Source: Alnus glutinosa
Taxonomy: Eukaryota; Streptophyta; Magnoliopsida; Fagales; Betulaceae
DNA: 64,000 nucleotides
Assembly: GCF_958979055.1 (NCBI RefSeq)
Contig: NC_084891.1
Coordinates: forward strand, 4,468,501-4,532,500
Direction of reading: 5' to 3'
Shown here: positions 26,385 to 36,800 of the stretch, one piece after another
Numbering within the stretch: the stretch's first letter is position 1
Layout: the number at the start of each line of letters is the position of its first letter
The notes under the pieces: generated by a model
The model's database searches: none
What the model was told of the DNA's origin: nothing
The model's input: only the letters and a program-made list of their open reading frames with translations
Translations under genes and position numbers: made by a program

Positions 26385-26471
26385 TCAGAACAGATCTGCG
26401 GTGCCCCCGATCCAAGCGTTCTGAGAGGCCAAAGAAGAGATTGGCGCAAAGGCTGTGAACTCTTCGCCCAT
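26385..26471 (-). CDS. Upstream ORF in the left CESA1 leader (28 codons)
   Basis: ATG at 26471 to TGA at 26385, starting MGEEFTAFAPISS, 55 nt upstream of the CESA1 ATG. A four-codon uORF (MVAY) ends one base before it. The right copy has the same start but ends six codons earlier because of local changes. Translation is not shown; it would tend to lower CESA1 initiation. Confidence 0.35.
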   Translation of the reverse strand: MGEEFTAFAPISSLASQNAWIGGTADLF

Positions 26472-26518
26472 TCAATACGCCACCATCTCTCTCTTTCCGT
26501 GTACTCTACACTCCCAGC

Positions 26519-26670
26519 TAAGCTATCTGAAGGACTAAAAAGCCTGTCTTTATTGTCTTTTTTCTTTTTTTTAATGATGTTTTGTTTTCTACCGGCTCGA
26601 CCGGTTGCTTGTACCTAACCCCAGCTCGGCTCCGTCGGCAATTTCTGAAACAGCACGGGCTTATATTTAA
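26519..26670 (-). promoter_or_regulatory. Probable native CESA1 promoter, absent from the right arm
   Basis: On the minus strand an AAATATAA box lies at 26661-26668, about 330 bp upstream of the ATG. This places it, and a start near 26630, outside the duplicated arm. The right copy therefore does not carry this element. The promoter call is inferred from position and the TATA-like word. Confidence 0.4.
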
Positions 26671-27746
26671 TAAATTAAAACCATCCTTATTTATTTATTT
26701 ATTTTTCTTCTTCTTCTCTGTTCTTTTTTTTTTGTTTTTATCACCGACCAATAACTAGAATTAAATTCCCAATAGGCATCCTGGCTTGGCTTTCTTTTGG
26801 ATGAATTTAGATCCCCTTCAACTCTTTGTTTGATGTGCATAGGATCGAAGGAGATTGTGAGAGATCCCGATCTTTCTGTTCGAGCAAGGGAACATTAAAA
26901 CTGAATTCTCTTTAATTTATTTGAACCGGAGAAGAGTCGGTAATATACATTTGAGATGCATTTTAGTCATTTAACCTTTTTTAAACAAAAATATCCCTCA
27001 AATGCAAGGAACCGATTCATCTCCAGTTCATTTATCAGAATTATCGGTTGTGTGGATTAATCGTGTCAAAACTCAAAACACTTACCACTAACTATGATGG
27101 GATCCAAAATATCACAAACTTCTTCCCTTCTTCCTATCTATAAGATTCTTTTTTTTTAAGATTAATAAATTAAATAAAATATTCTTTTTCAATAAGGGGG
27201 TTGTTAGGAAATAATTTCACAATAAAGTATATATGTATCAATAGTATATAATTTTGGGAGTTGTTAAAGAAAAGTATAATATTTATTAATGTCAACACAT
27301 TTTTAATACTTGCTTTAAAAAATTAAAATAATATTTGAATGTATATATTTGGGTGTATGCATTAGTATTTTGCACGGTAAAACGCATTATTGATTTTAAA
27401 AATAGCTTACTTAAGCTACCACTAAAAAGACATCTACAATATCTCTCATTTCTTCTCTCTTAAAAGGATTTTTACTCTCTGAATAATATTTCTATGAGAC
27501 GTGTTATACATTTTTCTCTGTGAGAAAATGAATCATTAACATCATTAACAATTGTTTTTAGTAAAAATTGACCTTTAATTTCTTTCCAAACTTGAGAAAA
27601 ATTTGAAAATATTTTAGTTTAGTTTTGTTCATGCATTGTATGAAATCGGCTTAATTACTTCTGGTAAAAAAAATCACTAGAAATCCTCAATTTAAATAAT
27701 AATAATAATAATAATAATAACAGCAGTGAGGATTGCTTCCAATTTG

Positions 27747-27794
<48 letters not shown>

Positions 27795-28521
27795 TGTTTT
27801 TCTCCAACATTGCAATATTCATTGTTAATTTTTTTAACATAAGATTTCCATTAATTTTTTCACTGAATGTAAGCCAAACTCGCATGAAATAATTAACAAC
27901 AAATTAACTATGGGCTTCATTTTATATTGAAAGCGAATTTATTGTAAATTGTAATTCAATATACACCATCTGACAAATTTGGTGAATGCAAATATTTTCT
28001 TAAATAAAATAATTTTATTAATGTGCCTTAACACTTTTCACTAACATGAATTTTTGGTCTAATTAACTTAACCATCGGATAATAGTATAAGAGACATAAT
28101 CAAATGAAGTACTAAAAGAAGAATACATTGAAAGTTTGAAACTATATGCTTTGATAGTTTGGTCAGGTGGGTTCCATAAGTGCTTTATTGCAATCACCTG
28201 CCCAAATTCTCTCAAATTCGGGCAGAGAATTTGAGGAAATCTTTATCCCAATTTTTGTGACATTGTTTGAACGAGATTGTGTCAGTTGCGTTTAATACGC
28301 ATCACTTCTCACCTAGCTCACACGTTCAATGATTTAGGTCGTTTGGAGATGCCGATTTCATTCGAACGTGACAGGTGTCATGTTCAAACGAGATTATTGC
28401 TTATTAATCCTGGTAGTTCGTTTTTATGTGCGCATTTTCATTTGAAATGTGGCACCTCAAATTTTCAACCATTATTCGATTCAAAACCTATGAGCCTCAT
28501 CGTGCTCAATTTAATTTCATT
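26671..28521. other. Spacer of the inverted duplication without a recognised gene
   Basis: AT-rich single-copy-looking sequence. It contains an (AAT)n tract at about 27694-27720 and 44 A at 27747-27790. No splice pattern or protein family is visible. Confidence 0.6.
27694..27790. repeat. (AAT)n microsatellite and poly-A tract
   Basis: AAT/ATA units, then about 26 bp of unique sequence, then 44 consecutive A. The poly-A has no retroelement body that I can recognise on its left. Confidence 0.9.
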
Positions 28522-29729
28522 AAAGCACATACTTAATTTATTATCTTACTCCATTATTCTCAAATTCCTAGTGTTTCTTAGCTTTTATTTGTTTCGAATG
28601 TTACATCATAATTGCTCATAAGTTAGAATGTTGTGCATGTCAATAAAGAATCCACATTTTAATGCAAGGAAATTTGTATGTCTTTGCATAATTTAACTTT
28701 TTAAGCCATTAATCTATTAAAAGTTATACATTCCATCATGCCAAAACCAGCCAAAATAAATAAAAAAGAAAAAAGAAAAAAAAAAGCACCATATAAATAT
28801 TTGAATTAATGACTACCAATATCAACTTATTTGGGTCACTAACATTTTAAAATATCCCTTTATTATCCTTATTATTGCCATTAGATTTTTGTTATAGATT
28901 CCTCAAGGGATAACAACAAATTTTATTATTTCTATTTTTTGTCATATGTGTAATGCAAGCGAAAAATGTAAAATACAAATTTTGCTGACGTGTCATTAAC
29001 CGATTGGTCTTAGACAAATAACTAGGAAAGCCTTGCTGACTATTCATAAATCTACCCAATTGGACTTAAACACGTGTACAAATAGAGCCCGTTAGATGGT
29101 CTCTGTCAAAGCAGGGTCCGAAGGGACAACCGTCGTATATATTTTTCTCTAATTATTTATGATATTTTCGTTCCTGGTAACAACTTGTCCCATGGGCTAC
29201 TGGTAATTGTCGGTAGCTCCTGTTTGCCGTTCATGCTGGGTGTTGGTGGACTCGATTTATACATGCTTGATTTGTGTAATGATGCTAATTCAAATAATAG
29301 AACAAAAAATTATAAGGCACACACTTTCGCTTGGCTACACGTACTATCTTATTCAAGTCAGGACTAAGGATTGTCTTGCACCGATTCAAGACGCATTTAT
29401 AACTGAAAATGATACCTATATCTATTTATTTTTTCTTTTTGATCATATTTAAGAGCACATCTGTGTGTTCGATTTTTTATATTATATTCTACTATATTCA
29501 AAAGTGTAAATGCGGAAGAAAAAGTAGTTTGAAAAATATGTTTAAATGATTTATATCTTTTTAAATTATGTTTGAAAGATATGTTTGGGAGTGCAAAATA
29601 AAGTGTATAGAATTCAGAATTCATGTTTGGGCGATAGTTGTATGAGAGTGTTTTTTCATAAAAAATTATGATGAGAAATGATTAGAGTTATGAAAATTAG
29701 TGTGGAATAATAATTGAGTTATGAAAATT
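28522..29729 (+). repeat. Unit A, copy 1 (tandem with copy 2, period 1208 bp)
   Basis: It begins AAAGCACATACTTAATTTAT, and the same block restarts at 29730. It contains the promoter-like block GCTGACGTGTCATT, then CACGTG at 29071-29076 followed by TACAAATAG, then a conserved stretch around CCCATGGGCTAC. It lacks the internal MITE and LINE target present in copies 2 and 3. No ORF is conserved between the copies, so the unit is probably non-coding. Confidence 0.8.
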
Positions 29730-29895
29730 AAAGCACAAACTTAATTTATTATCTTATTCCATTATTCTCGAATTCTTAGTGTTTCTTAGCTTTTATTTGT
29801 TCTTAGTGTTACACCATAGTTGCTCATAAGTTAGAATGTTATGCATGTCAAGAAAGAAACCACATTTTAATTCACTCTTTTTTTTTTTCTTTCTT

Positions 29896-30017
29896 CACTC
29901 TTTTATAACATGCTTACACATGTAAGCATATGATTGGAGCCACATCAGCCATAAAAACAAAATTTTAATACCCTCCAATCACATATTGACATGTGTTAAT
30001 AAGTTATAAAAGAGTTG
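29896..30017. mobile_element. MITE within unit A copy 2
   Basis: The arms, CACTCTTTTATAACATGCTT and its imperfect complement ending TTATAAAAGAGTTG, are about 45 bp each. The same element sits at the equivalent place in copy 3 (42755-42881), so it entered unit A before that duplication. It is absent from copy 1. Confidence 0.65.
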
Positions 30018-30088
30018 TAGGTCCAGCATTTTTCTAAAACATTTTTTAACTAACACCTTTCTACGTTCATGAGATTAGATTATGTTCA

Positions 30089-31717
30089 CTCAGTTTTTCC
30101 ATGCTTGGGCAAACCATCGGAGGAGAGCCAATTTCATTGGGTCCACTGTTGATATGGAAGGCAATTTAAGGAAGGGATCTAAGGAGGTTGGAAATGCGTT
30201 CATTAGCTATTTTCAACAACTGTATTCTTCTGAGGGAGTGACAGGGATTGAAGTTTGCATTCCGGCAGTGTATTCCAGGGTAAAGCCAGAGCTGAACTCT
30301 TTGTTGTCTGCTACCTTTTCTCGGGAGGAAATCAACTCAGCCCTTGATCAGATGCAGCCTCTCAAATCCCCTGACCCTGATGGTTTTGGAGCCAGCTTTT
30401 ACAAACATCATTGGGAGACTGTTGGTGATAAGGTCAGTGGAGCAATCCTGAATTTCTTGGAAGGAGATATTTTTAATCCCTCTATCAATGACACTTTTAT
30501 TGCACTGATTCCCAAAAATGTTAATGCTGCTTCGGTGTCTGATTATAGACCTATTAGCCTTTGTAATGTTGTTTATAAGATTATAGCCAAAGTGCTTGCC
30601 AATAGATTAAAATTGGTGCTGCCTTCCATAATATCTCACAATCAAAGTGCCTTTGTTCTCGGAAGGCTTATTACGGATAATGTGATGATAGCTTTTGAAG
30701 CCCTTCATACTATGACTTCCAGAATGAGTGGCAAGAAAAGTTTTATGGCTGTTAAAGTAGACATGAGGAAAGCTTATGACAGGGTGGAATGGCCCTTCCT
30801 TGAGGCCATGATGAGAACTATGGGGTTTGAGGAAAAATGGATATCTCTTATCATGACTTGTGTGAAGAGTGTGACATATTCGGTGTTAGTGAATGGTCAA
30901 CCCTTTGGGAGGATAACCCCAACTAGGGGTTTGAGACAAGGTGACCCGTTGTCCCCCTATCTCTTCTTGATTGTGGCGGAAGGGCTCAGTGCACTGTTGT
31001 CGCAGGCAGAGATTGAAAAGAGGATCACTGGGGTGCCCATTGCTGCTGGTGGATTTCGGTTGAGCCACCTATTTTTTGCGGATGACTCTCTTCTTTTTTG
31101 CTGGGCGAATGGAGTGGAATGGGCAAATCTAAACCAAGTGCTGCAGTGTTATGAACAAGCCTCTGGGCAACAACTGAATTCAGCCAAAACAGCCATCTTC
31201 TTAAGTCGGAATACTCATCCAGACTTTCGGGATTTCCTTAACAACATGGCAGGGGTGACAATTTCAGCCAGATTTGACAAGTACCTGGGTCTTCCGACAA
31301 TGGTGGGGCGGTCTAAGAAGCAAGCTTTTGCTTCTATTTGCGGGAGAGTGTTGGCAAAGCTAGAAGGATGGAAGGAAAAATTCCTCACCCAAGCGGGGAA
31401 GGAAATCCTTTTAAAAGCTGTGGTTCAAGCGCTGCCCACTTATTGCATGAGTGTTTTCAGGCTGCCTCAAACTTTGTGTAAGTCCCTAAACTCTTTGATG
31501 AATAAATTTTGGTGGGGGCATAAGACTAATCAAGGGCGAGTCCACTGGATGAGCTGGAAGAGGTTGGGGGAGCCAAAAAACAGGGGTGGTATGGGGTTTC
31601 GTGATTTGGAGGTGTTCAATTTGGCAATGCTTGCAAAGCAAGGATGGAGACTGCTGTCCAACCCGGATTCCTTAGTAGCTCGTGTTATGAGAGAGGTATC
31701 ATGCGCAAGGGAGCTTT
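30089..31717 (+). pseudogene. LINE reverse transcriptase region
   Basis: An open frame of more than 540 codons, whose apparent ATG (30082) actually lies in the target duplication, so it is not a native start. Reverse transcriptase landmarks are DYRPISLCNV, KVDMRKAYDRVEW, GLRQGDPLSPYLF and the catalytic FADDSLLF. A single-base indel near the T run at about 31711-31715 shifts the frame. Coding continues one frame over with FLEAKLGSRPSF. The endonuclease domain is absent. Apart from the indel the sequence is intact over about 1000 codons, so the copy is fairly young. Confidence 0.92.
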
Positions 31718-33127
31718 TTGGAGGCTAAGTTGGGGAGTCGCCCTTCCTTTGTGTGGTGTAGCATCCTCAAAGCTAAGAATATTCTGCATAATGGAATGGG
31801 ATGGAGGGTGGGAAATGGGGAAGACATAAAGATCTGGAAGGATGCTTGGCTGAACCCTCCCAAAAATCGATTACTATTGCCCAACAACACAAATTGGCAC
31901 CCTGAGTCTCGGGTAAGCAGTCTCATTGACCAAGCGTCAGGATGGTGGAATTTAGATCTTATTCATAGGTTGTTTGATCCTGGGGAAGCAGCGGATATTG
32001 GAAGTGTACTCATTAGTCCTCTGCTGAAGAAAGACACAATGATTTGGAGGGGCTCTCCTTCGGGTATCTTCACTGTGAGAAGTGCTTACCATATGGAGAT
32101 GAGGAGGAGATCTCAAGAACAAGGTGAAAGTTCAGGAGTTTTTAGTAACGAACATCTATGGCAGTTTATTTGGAAAATGCCAACTACCCCTGCGGTGCAA
32201 AACTTCTGTTGGAGACTGTGCCAGGACTTACTTCCCACAAAACTCAATCTGTTCTCCCGAAAAGTGGTTACTGATCCAAATTGTCCCATATGCAACGGAG
32301 AACCGGAAACAATTTTTCATTGCCTCTGGAGCTGTCCTATGGCAGTAGCGGTTTGGCAGGAAGGGAGAAGGAAGCATCAGAAGCTGGCTTGCGGTGAAAC
32401 TGACGGTAGAGGATTGCTGTTGTTCTTAAAAGAAAAACTAGAGATAGAAGAGTTTATAGAAGCAGTGTTGATCCTCAGGTCGATCTGGCATAAAAGAAAT
32501 TCCTTCGTTTTTGAGGGCAAGCTCACTCCCCCTTCACAAGTTATGGCAGCCGTCCATCTTTCGTTGGAAGAGTTCTCACAAGCCTTGAAGTTGGAAGATA
32601 CCCCCGTCAGAGCTTTGGCGAAACCCCCTTCTCTATGGACCAAACCTCCCCCAGATGTCTGGAAAATAAATTGGGATGCTGCAATATCAAAGGAGTCGGA
32701 TAGAATGGGAGTGGGGGTGGTTATTAGGGATGCTACTGGCCGAGTTTTGGCAGCCAGAACGAAAATTATTCCCCACATCACTGACCCCGCCTCTGCCGAA
32801 GCTCTAGCGGCGTGGGAGGCTGTGGTTCTCGCCCAAGAGGCGGGGGGAAGTCGGATTATTCTGGAGGGAGATTCCTCAGATACAGTGTCTGCTCTGGGTG
32901 CCAGGGAGCCCAGCCTCCGAGTCTATGGCCAAATTTTAAATGACACTAAAAGTATGTTCTCTCATTTCTTGTCGGTGGTGGTGCATCATGTTCGCAGGAG
33001 TGCAAATCGGGTAGCTCATGTATTGGCTAAGAATGCTATTTCTCAACTGCTAAACAACACCTGGATAGATGAATGTCCTAACTTTATCCATAGTGCTGTT
33101 GTAGCAGATTTTGATTGTACAACCTGA
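31718..33127 (+). pseudogene. LINE zf-RVT and RNase H region
   Basis: It continues the reverse transcriptase frame after the frameshift. A zinc-binding zf-RVT segment follows (WRLCQDLLPTKLNL, then CPICNG and CLWSCPMA). A plant LINE-type RNase H domain ends the protein, with NWDAA, AEALAAWEAV and EGDSSD supplying the acidic residues and HHVRRSANRVAHVLA near the end. The stop is at 33125-33127, about 30 bp before the poly-A tail. Confidence 0.9.
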
Positions 33128-33423
33128 TTTGGTTCATTTATAAAATGGCTTTCAAAAAAAAAAAAAAAAGAGATTAGATTATGTTCAAAAACCAAAAATT
33201 TAATACTTGTGAAACCCTCTTAACTTTACTAATTAGGCCAATTGTGAGCTGAGCCACGGCTCATCCAACTAAAACACGTCAACAGCTTGCACACCACGGT
33301 TCACACGCTCTTTTAAGTAGAGTTAAGTGATGAGTTTGCTGACGTGTCATTAAATGATTGATCTTTGACCGAAAATAACAAAGCCTTGTTGACTAATCAT
33401 AAATTTATCCAATTAGATTTAAA

Positions 33424-33438
33424 CACGTGTATAAATAG
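33424..33438 (+). promoter_or_regulatory. G-box plus TATA box in unit A copy 2, facing the right CESA1 copy
   Basis: CACGTG at 33424-33429 is followed directly by TATAAATAG at 33430-33438, about 460 bp upstream of the right CESA1 ATG and on the same strand. The matching sites in copies 1 and 3 read TACAAATAG (29077 and 43233). A GCTGACGTGTCA ACGT-type element lies 90 bp upstream (about 33337). Activity is an inference; upstream ATGs (for example 33552) lie between this box and the CESA1 start. Confidence 0.35.
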
Positions 33439-33752
33439 AGCCCGTTAAGTGGTCTTTGTCAAAGTAGGTCCGAAGGGACAACCGCCGTGTATATTTTTCT
33501 TTAATTATTTATTATGATATTTTCGTTGCTGGTAGCCTAATAACAGCCTGTCCCATGGGCTACCGGTAATTGTCGGCAGCTCCTGTTTGCCGCTCGTGTT
33601 GGGTGTCGGTGGACTCGATTTATGCATGCATGATTTGTACAATGATGCTAGTTCAAATGATGGAACATAAAATTACAAGTCACGCAGTTCTCTTTCAGGT
33701 CCGCTGGGAGTGTAGAGGACTACACAGAAGGAGAGAGATGGTGGCGTATTGA

Positions 33753-33821
33753 ATGGGCGAAGAGTTCACAGCTTTTGCTCCTATCTCTTCATTGGCCTCT
33801 CAGAACGCTTTGATCGGGTGA
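33753..33821 (+). CDS. Upstream ORF in the right CESA1 leader (22 codons)
   Basis: ATG at 33753 to TGA at 33821. It shares the start MGEEFTAFAPISS with the left leader but ends in LIG instead of running six codons further. It is 72 nt upstream of the CESA1 ATG. Translation is not shown. Confidence 0.35.
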   Translation: MGEEFTAFAPISSLASQNALIG

Positions 33822-33893
33822 ACCGCAGATCTGTTCTGATATCTGAAAACTACAAACGTTGCCTTGGGGAAACAGCGGAATTGAGAAAACAAC

Positions 33894-36800
33894 ATGGAAG
33901 CAAATGCGGGCATGGTGGCTGGGTCTTACAAGCGGAACGAGCTGGTCCGGATTCGCCACGATTCCGATAGTGGGGTTAGTGTTCTCGACGTACCCTTTTC
34001 GGAGTTGAGTCCAAAAAAGATTTTTGTTTTTGTGTAATCTATTTAATTGTTTGTTTATTTTGTTTCTGTTTTTGCACTGTGGTGTGTGGATCTCAGTGGT
34101 GGGTAGCGTAAAAATGTGAGTCTTTCAGCTCCGGATTTTGGGTTTTACGTGAATCGGGGAAGTGGGTGGTGGTCATGCTTGAGATTTTTGAATTATCTTT
34201 GGTTTTCAGTATGGCAATCATTTCATGTTTTTCCTTTGTTGCATTCTGGTGCTTGGATCCGATTGTTGGCTGTGTGGGAGTGAGTGTGAGCTCAAAGTTC
34301 ATACCGTTTCTTTGGAAATAGATGACAGGCAGGGGCTGTTTCAGTCAGTTTTGGGGATTTAGCATGTGGGTCTCTAAATTTGAACTTGTTGCAGTTCTTA
34401 TCTTGTTGTAATTATTGTTTATGTTTCATTTTTGGTTGTTCGCTTGAATGGTTTATTTGATTTCGGTTAGATAAGAAAATTGTCTGTTCTTAATTTGTGA
34501 TTTTTGATGAGCTGAATTCTCTGGATGAAATTTGCCCTTCCTATTAATTGCTCAGATTTTATATTTGATAGTAAGACTTACGGGGGTTGTTTAAATAAAA
34601 CTAATGGTGCTTTTTATTTTTGAGCATTCAAGCTGAGATCTGGATAGTTCAGTCACTGGAATTTAACTATTTTTGCTCATTGTAGATGAGATCTGCCTTT
34701 ACCCGCTATAAAAGACTACTGTTGGGTCAGAGTTTTGTCTCTATCTTCTTCTTCTTCTTGGCTCATGTGGTTTTCTTGAATGTTGTTCTGTGATAGATTT
34801 ATGTAATTATTTAGTCATAAGAATTTCTTTTTCTTTAACTCTGATTCTTACATTGTCTTTTTAAAATGCAGCCTAAGCCCTTAAAGCATTTGAATGGCCA
34901 AACATGTCAGATCTGTGGTGATACTGTTGGACTTACAGCTAGTGGTGATGTCTTTGTTGCTTGCAATGAGTGTGCGTTCCCTGTCTGTCGGCCTTGTTAT
35001 GAGTACGAGCGGAAAGATGGGAACCAGGCTTGTCCCCAGTGCAAGACTAGATATAAGAGGCACAAAGGTTAGCTTGCCCCAAGTCCATTGTTAAATTGTA
35101 GTTGTAAGTTTGGGAATGAAGTTAATGTGGTCTATGTATTTCAGGGAGTCCTCGAGTGGATGGAGATGATGAAGAGGATGATGTTGATGATCTAGAGAAT
35201 GAGTTCAATTACACCCAAGGAAATAGCAAGGCAAGACGTCAGTGGCAGGGGGAAGATGCTGATCTCTCTTCTTCCTCTAGACATGAAGCTCAACAACCGA
35301 TTCCCCTTCTCACCAGTGGGCAACCGGTAGGCAATTAAAGCAATCCCTGACTCGTTTTTACATTCACATCATTGTTGCATAATTTCTAGATTTGTAGCCT
35401 GAGGTTCGGTTGATGAAGATCATTGTATTCTTTCAGAAATTTAACGTCGCTTGTTTTATGTCACTTGCAGCAACTGTTCTTACCAAGTTTTAAAAATGAC
35501 AATTAAAGCAATCATATCTTATATGCTTGATTTTGGCAAATGATCATGCTGGTGATTTAGTTTTGCGACCTTCTCTTTAATAATATGGAAATAATTTTCA
35601 GGTGTCTGGTGAAATTCCATCTGCTATATCTGATAACCAATCTGTGCGAACCACATCAGGTCCCTTGGGCCCTTCAGAAAAGCATGTTCACTCCCTTCCT
35701 TATATTGATCCAAAGCAGCCAGGTAGTCAACTAACTCAAGTTTGTTCACTTAGAAATCCCCAAACAAGCTTTTGTATCGCTTGTTTGGACTTTACCAACT
35801 ATCAATTAATCTTTTCATCTAATTTTTTTACAGTTCAAGTGAGAATTGTGGACCCATCAAAGGACCTGAATTCTTATGGACTTGGAAATGTTGACTGGAA
35901 GGAAAGGGTTGAAGGTTGGAAACTCAAACAGGAGAAAAATATGATGCAGATGACCAGTAGATACGCTGAAGGGAAGGGGGACATAGAAGGCACTGGTTCC
36001 AATGGAGAAGAACTCCAGATGTGAGCATTCCGTATAAAAACTTTATTCACCTTGCACTTTTGGAGGTTACGAGTTATGACTGCTTTATTTATTGTTATTA
36101 TTTCCCTGATGAATGGTTCTGACTACTGTTGGTGATTTTTTATGCCACATTGTAATTAATGGCATCTTTTTTATTTTTTATCTTGTAAGAATATTTGTTA
36201 TCATTTTTATATGATAGCATGCATCCCTTGCTAAGTCATATGACCTTATGTTGAAGCATGGATTGTTCCTTTTGATTCTGTAGATTGACAATGGAATGGT
36301 CTTTTCCAATGCAGTGGATTAATAATTTTTTGTGCGCTTTCTTCTTCTTCTTGTCACAGGGCTGATGATGCTCGGCAACCTTTGAGCCGTGTGGTTCCTA
36401 TTTCTTCTTCGCACCTGACGCCTTATCGTGTCGTTATCATACTGCGGCTTATTATTTTGGGCTTTTTCTTGCAATACCGTGTAACTCACCCAGTGAAAGA
36501 TGCATACCCATTGTGGCTAACATCAATTATTTGTGAGATCTGGTTTGCTTTATCCTGGCTTCTGGATCAGTTCCCAAAATGGTCTCCCATCAACCGTGAG
36601 ACCTATCTTGACAGGCTTGGATTGAGGTTAGTTAACTTCATTCTATTTGTGATGGTGTATGTTTTGGTGTGGGTTTTGAAAATGAGGAAGTAGTTTAGTT
36701 TTTTTGTTAATCACTATTATACTTTGCAGATTTGATAGAGAAGGAGAACCATCGCAGCTGGCTCCAGTAGACGTTTTCGTTAGTACAGTGGATCCCCTTA

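Larger units (their letters stand above)
18310..26518 (-). repeat. Left arm of the CESA1 inverted duplication
   Basis: About 8.2 kb whose reverse complement aligns with 33703-41690 end to end. It covers the 3' flank, all 14 exons, all introns, and about 188 bp upstream of the ATG. The inner edge is sharp at CTCCCAGC (26511-26518). The outer edge fades near 18310. Exons are nearly identical. Introns vary from near identity (introns 9 and 12) to clear indels (intron 7). This arm keeps further upstream sequence with a TATA-like element, so it is probably the ancestral locus. Confidence 0.95.
30071..33187 (+). mobile_element. 5'-truncated L1-type LINE with 18-bp target duplication
   Basis: The body 30089-33169 ends in a poly-A tail of about 16 nt. 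It is flanked by the identical 18 bp GAGATTAGATTATGTTCA at 30071-30088 and 33170-33187. The uninterrupted target survives at 42973-42990 in unit A copy 3. ORF1 and the endonuclease are missing because of 5' truncation. What remains is reverse transcriptase, zf-RVT and RNase H. Insertion by target-primed reverse transcription is the known mechanism for the family. Confidence 0.95.
29730..33702 (+). repeat. Unit A, copy 2, interrupted by a LINE and cut by the CESA1 arm
   Basis: Sequence 29730-30088 plus 33188-33702 matches the other unit A copies once the LINE is removed. The copy stops at GTCCGCT (about 33706), exactly where the right CESA1 arm starts. In copies 1 and 3 the same place continues into (G)CTTAGCTACACG or similar. 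It includes the MITE at 29896-30017 and the promoter-like block at 33424-33438. Confidence 0.8.

Noticed and set aside
26151..26618. 155-codon plus-strand frame
   Set aside because: It is antisense to CESA1 exon 1 and leader, and the equivalent frame is not preserved in the right arm.
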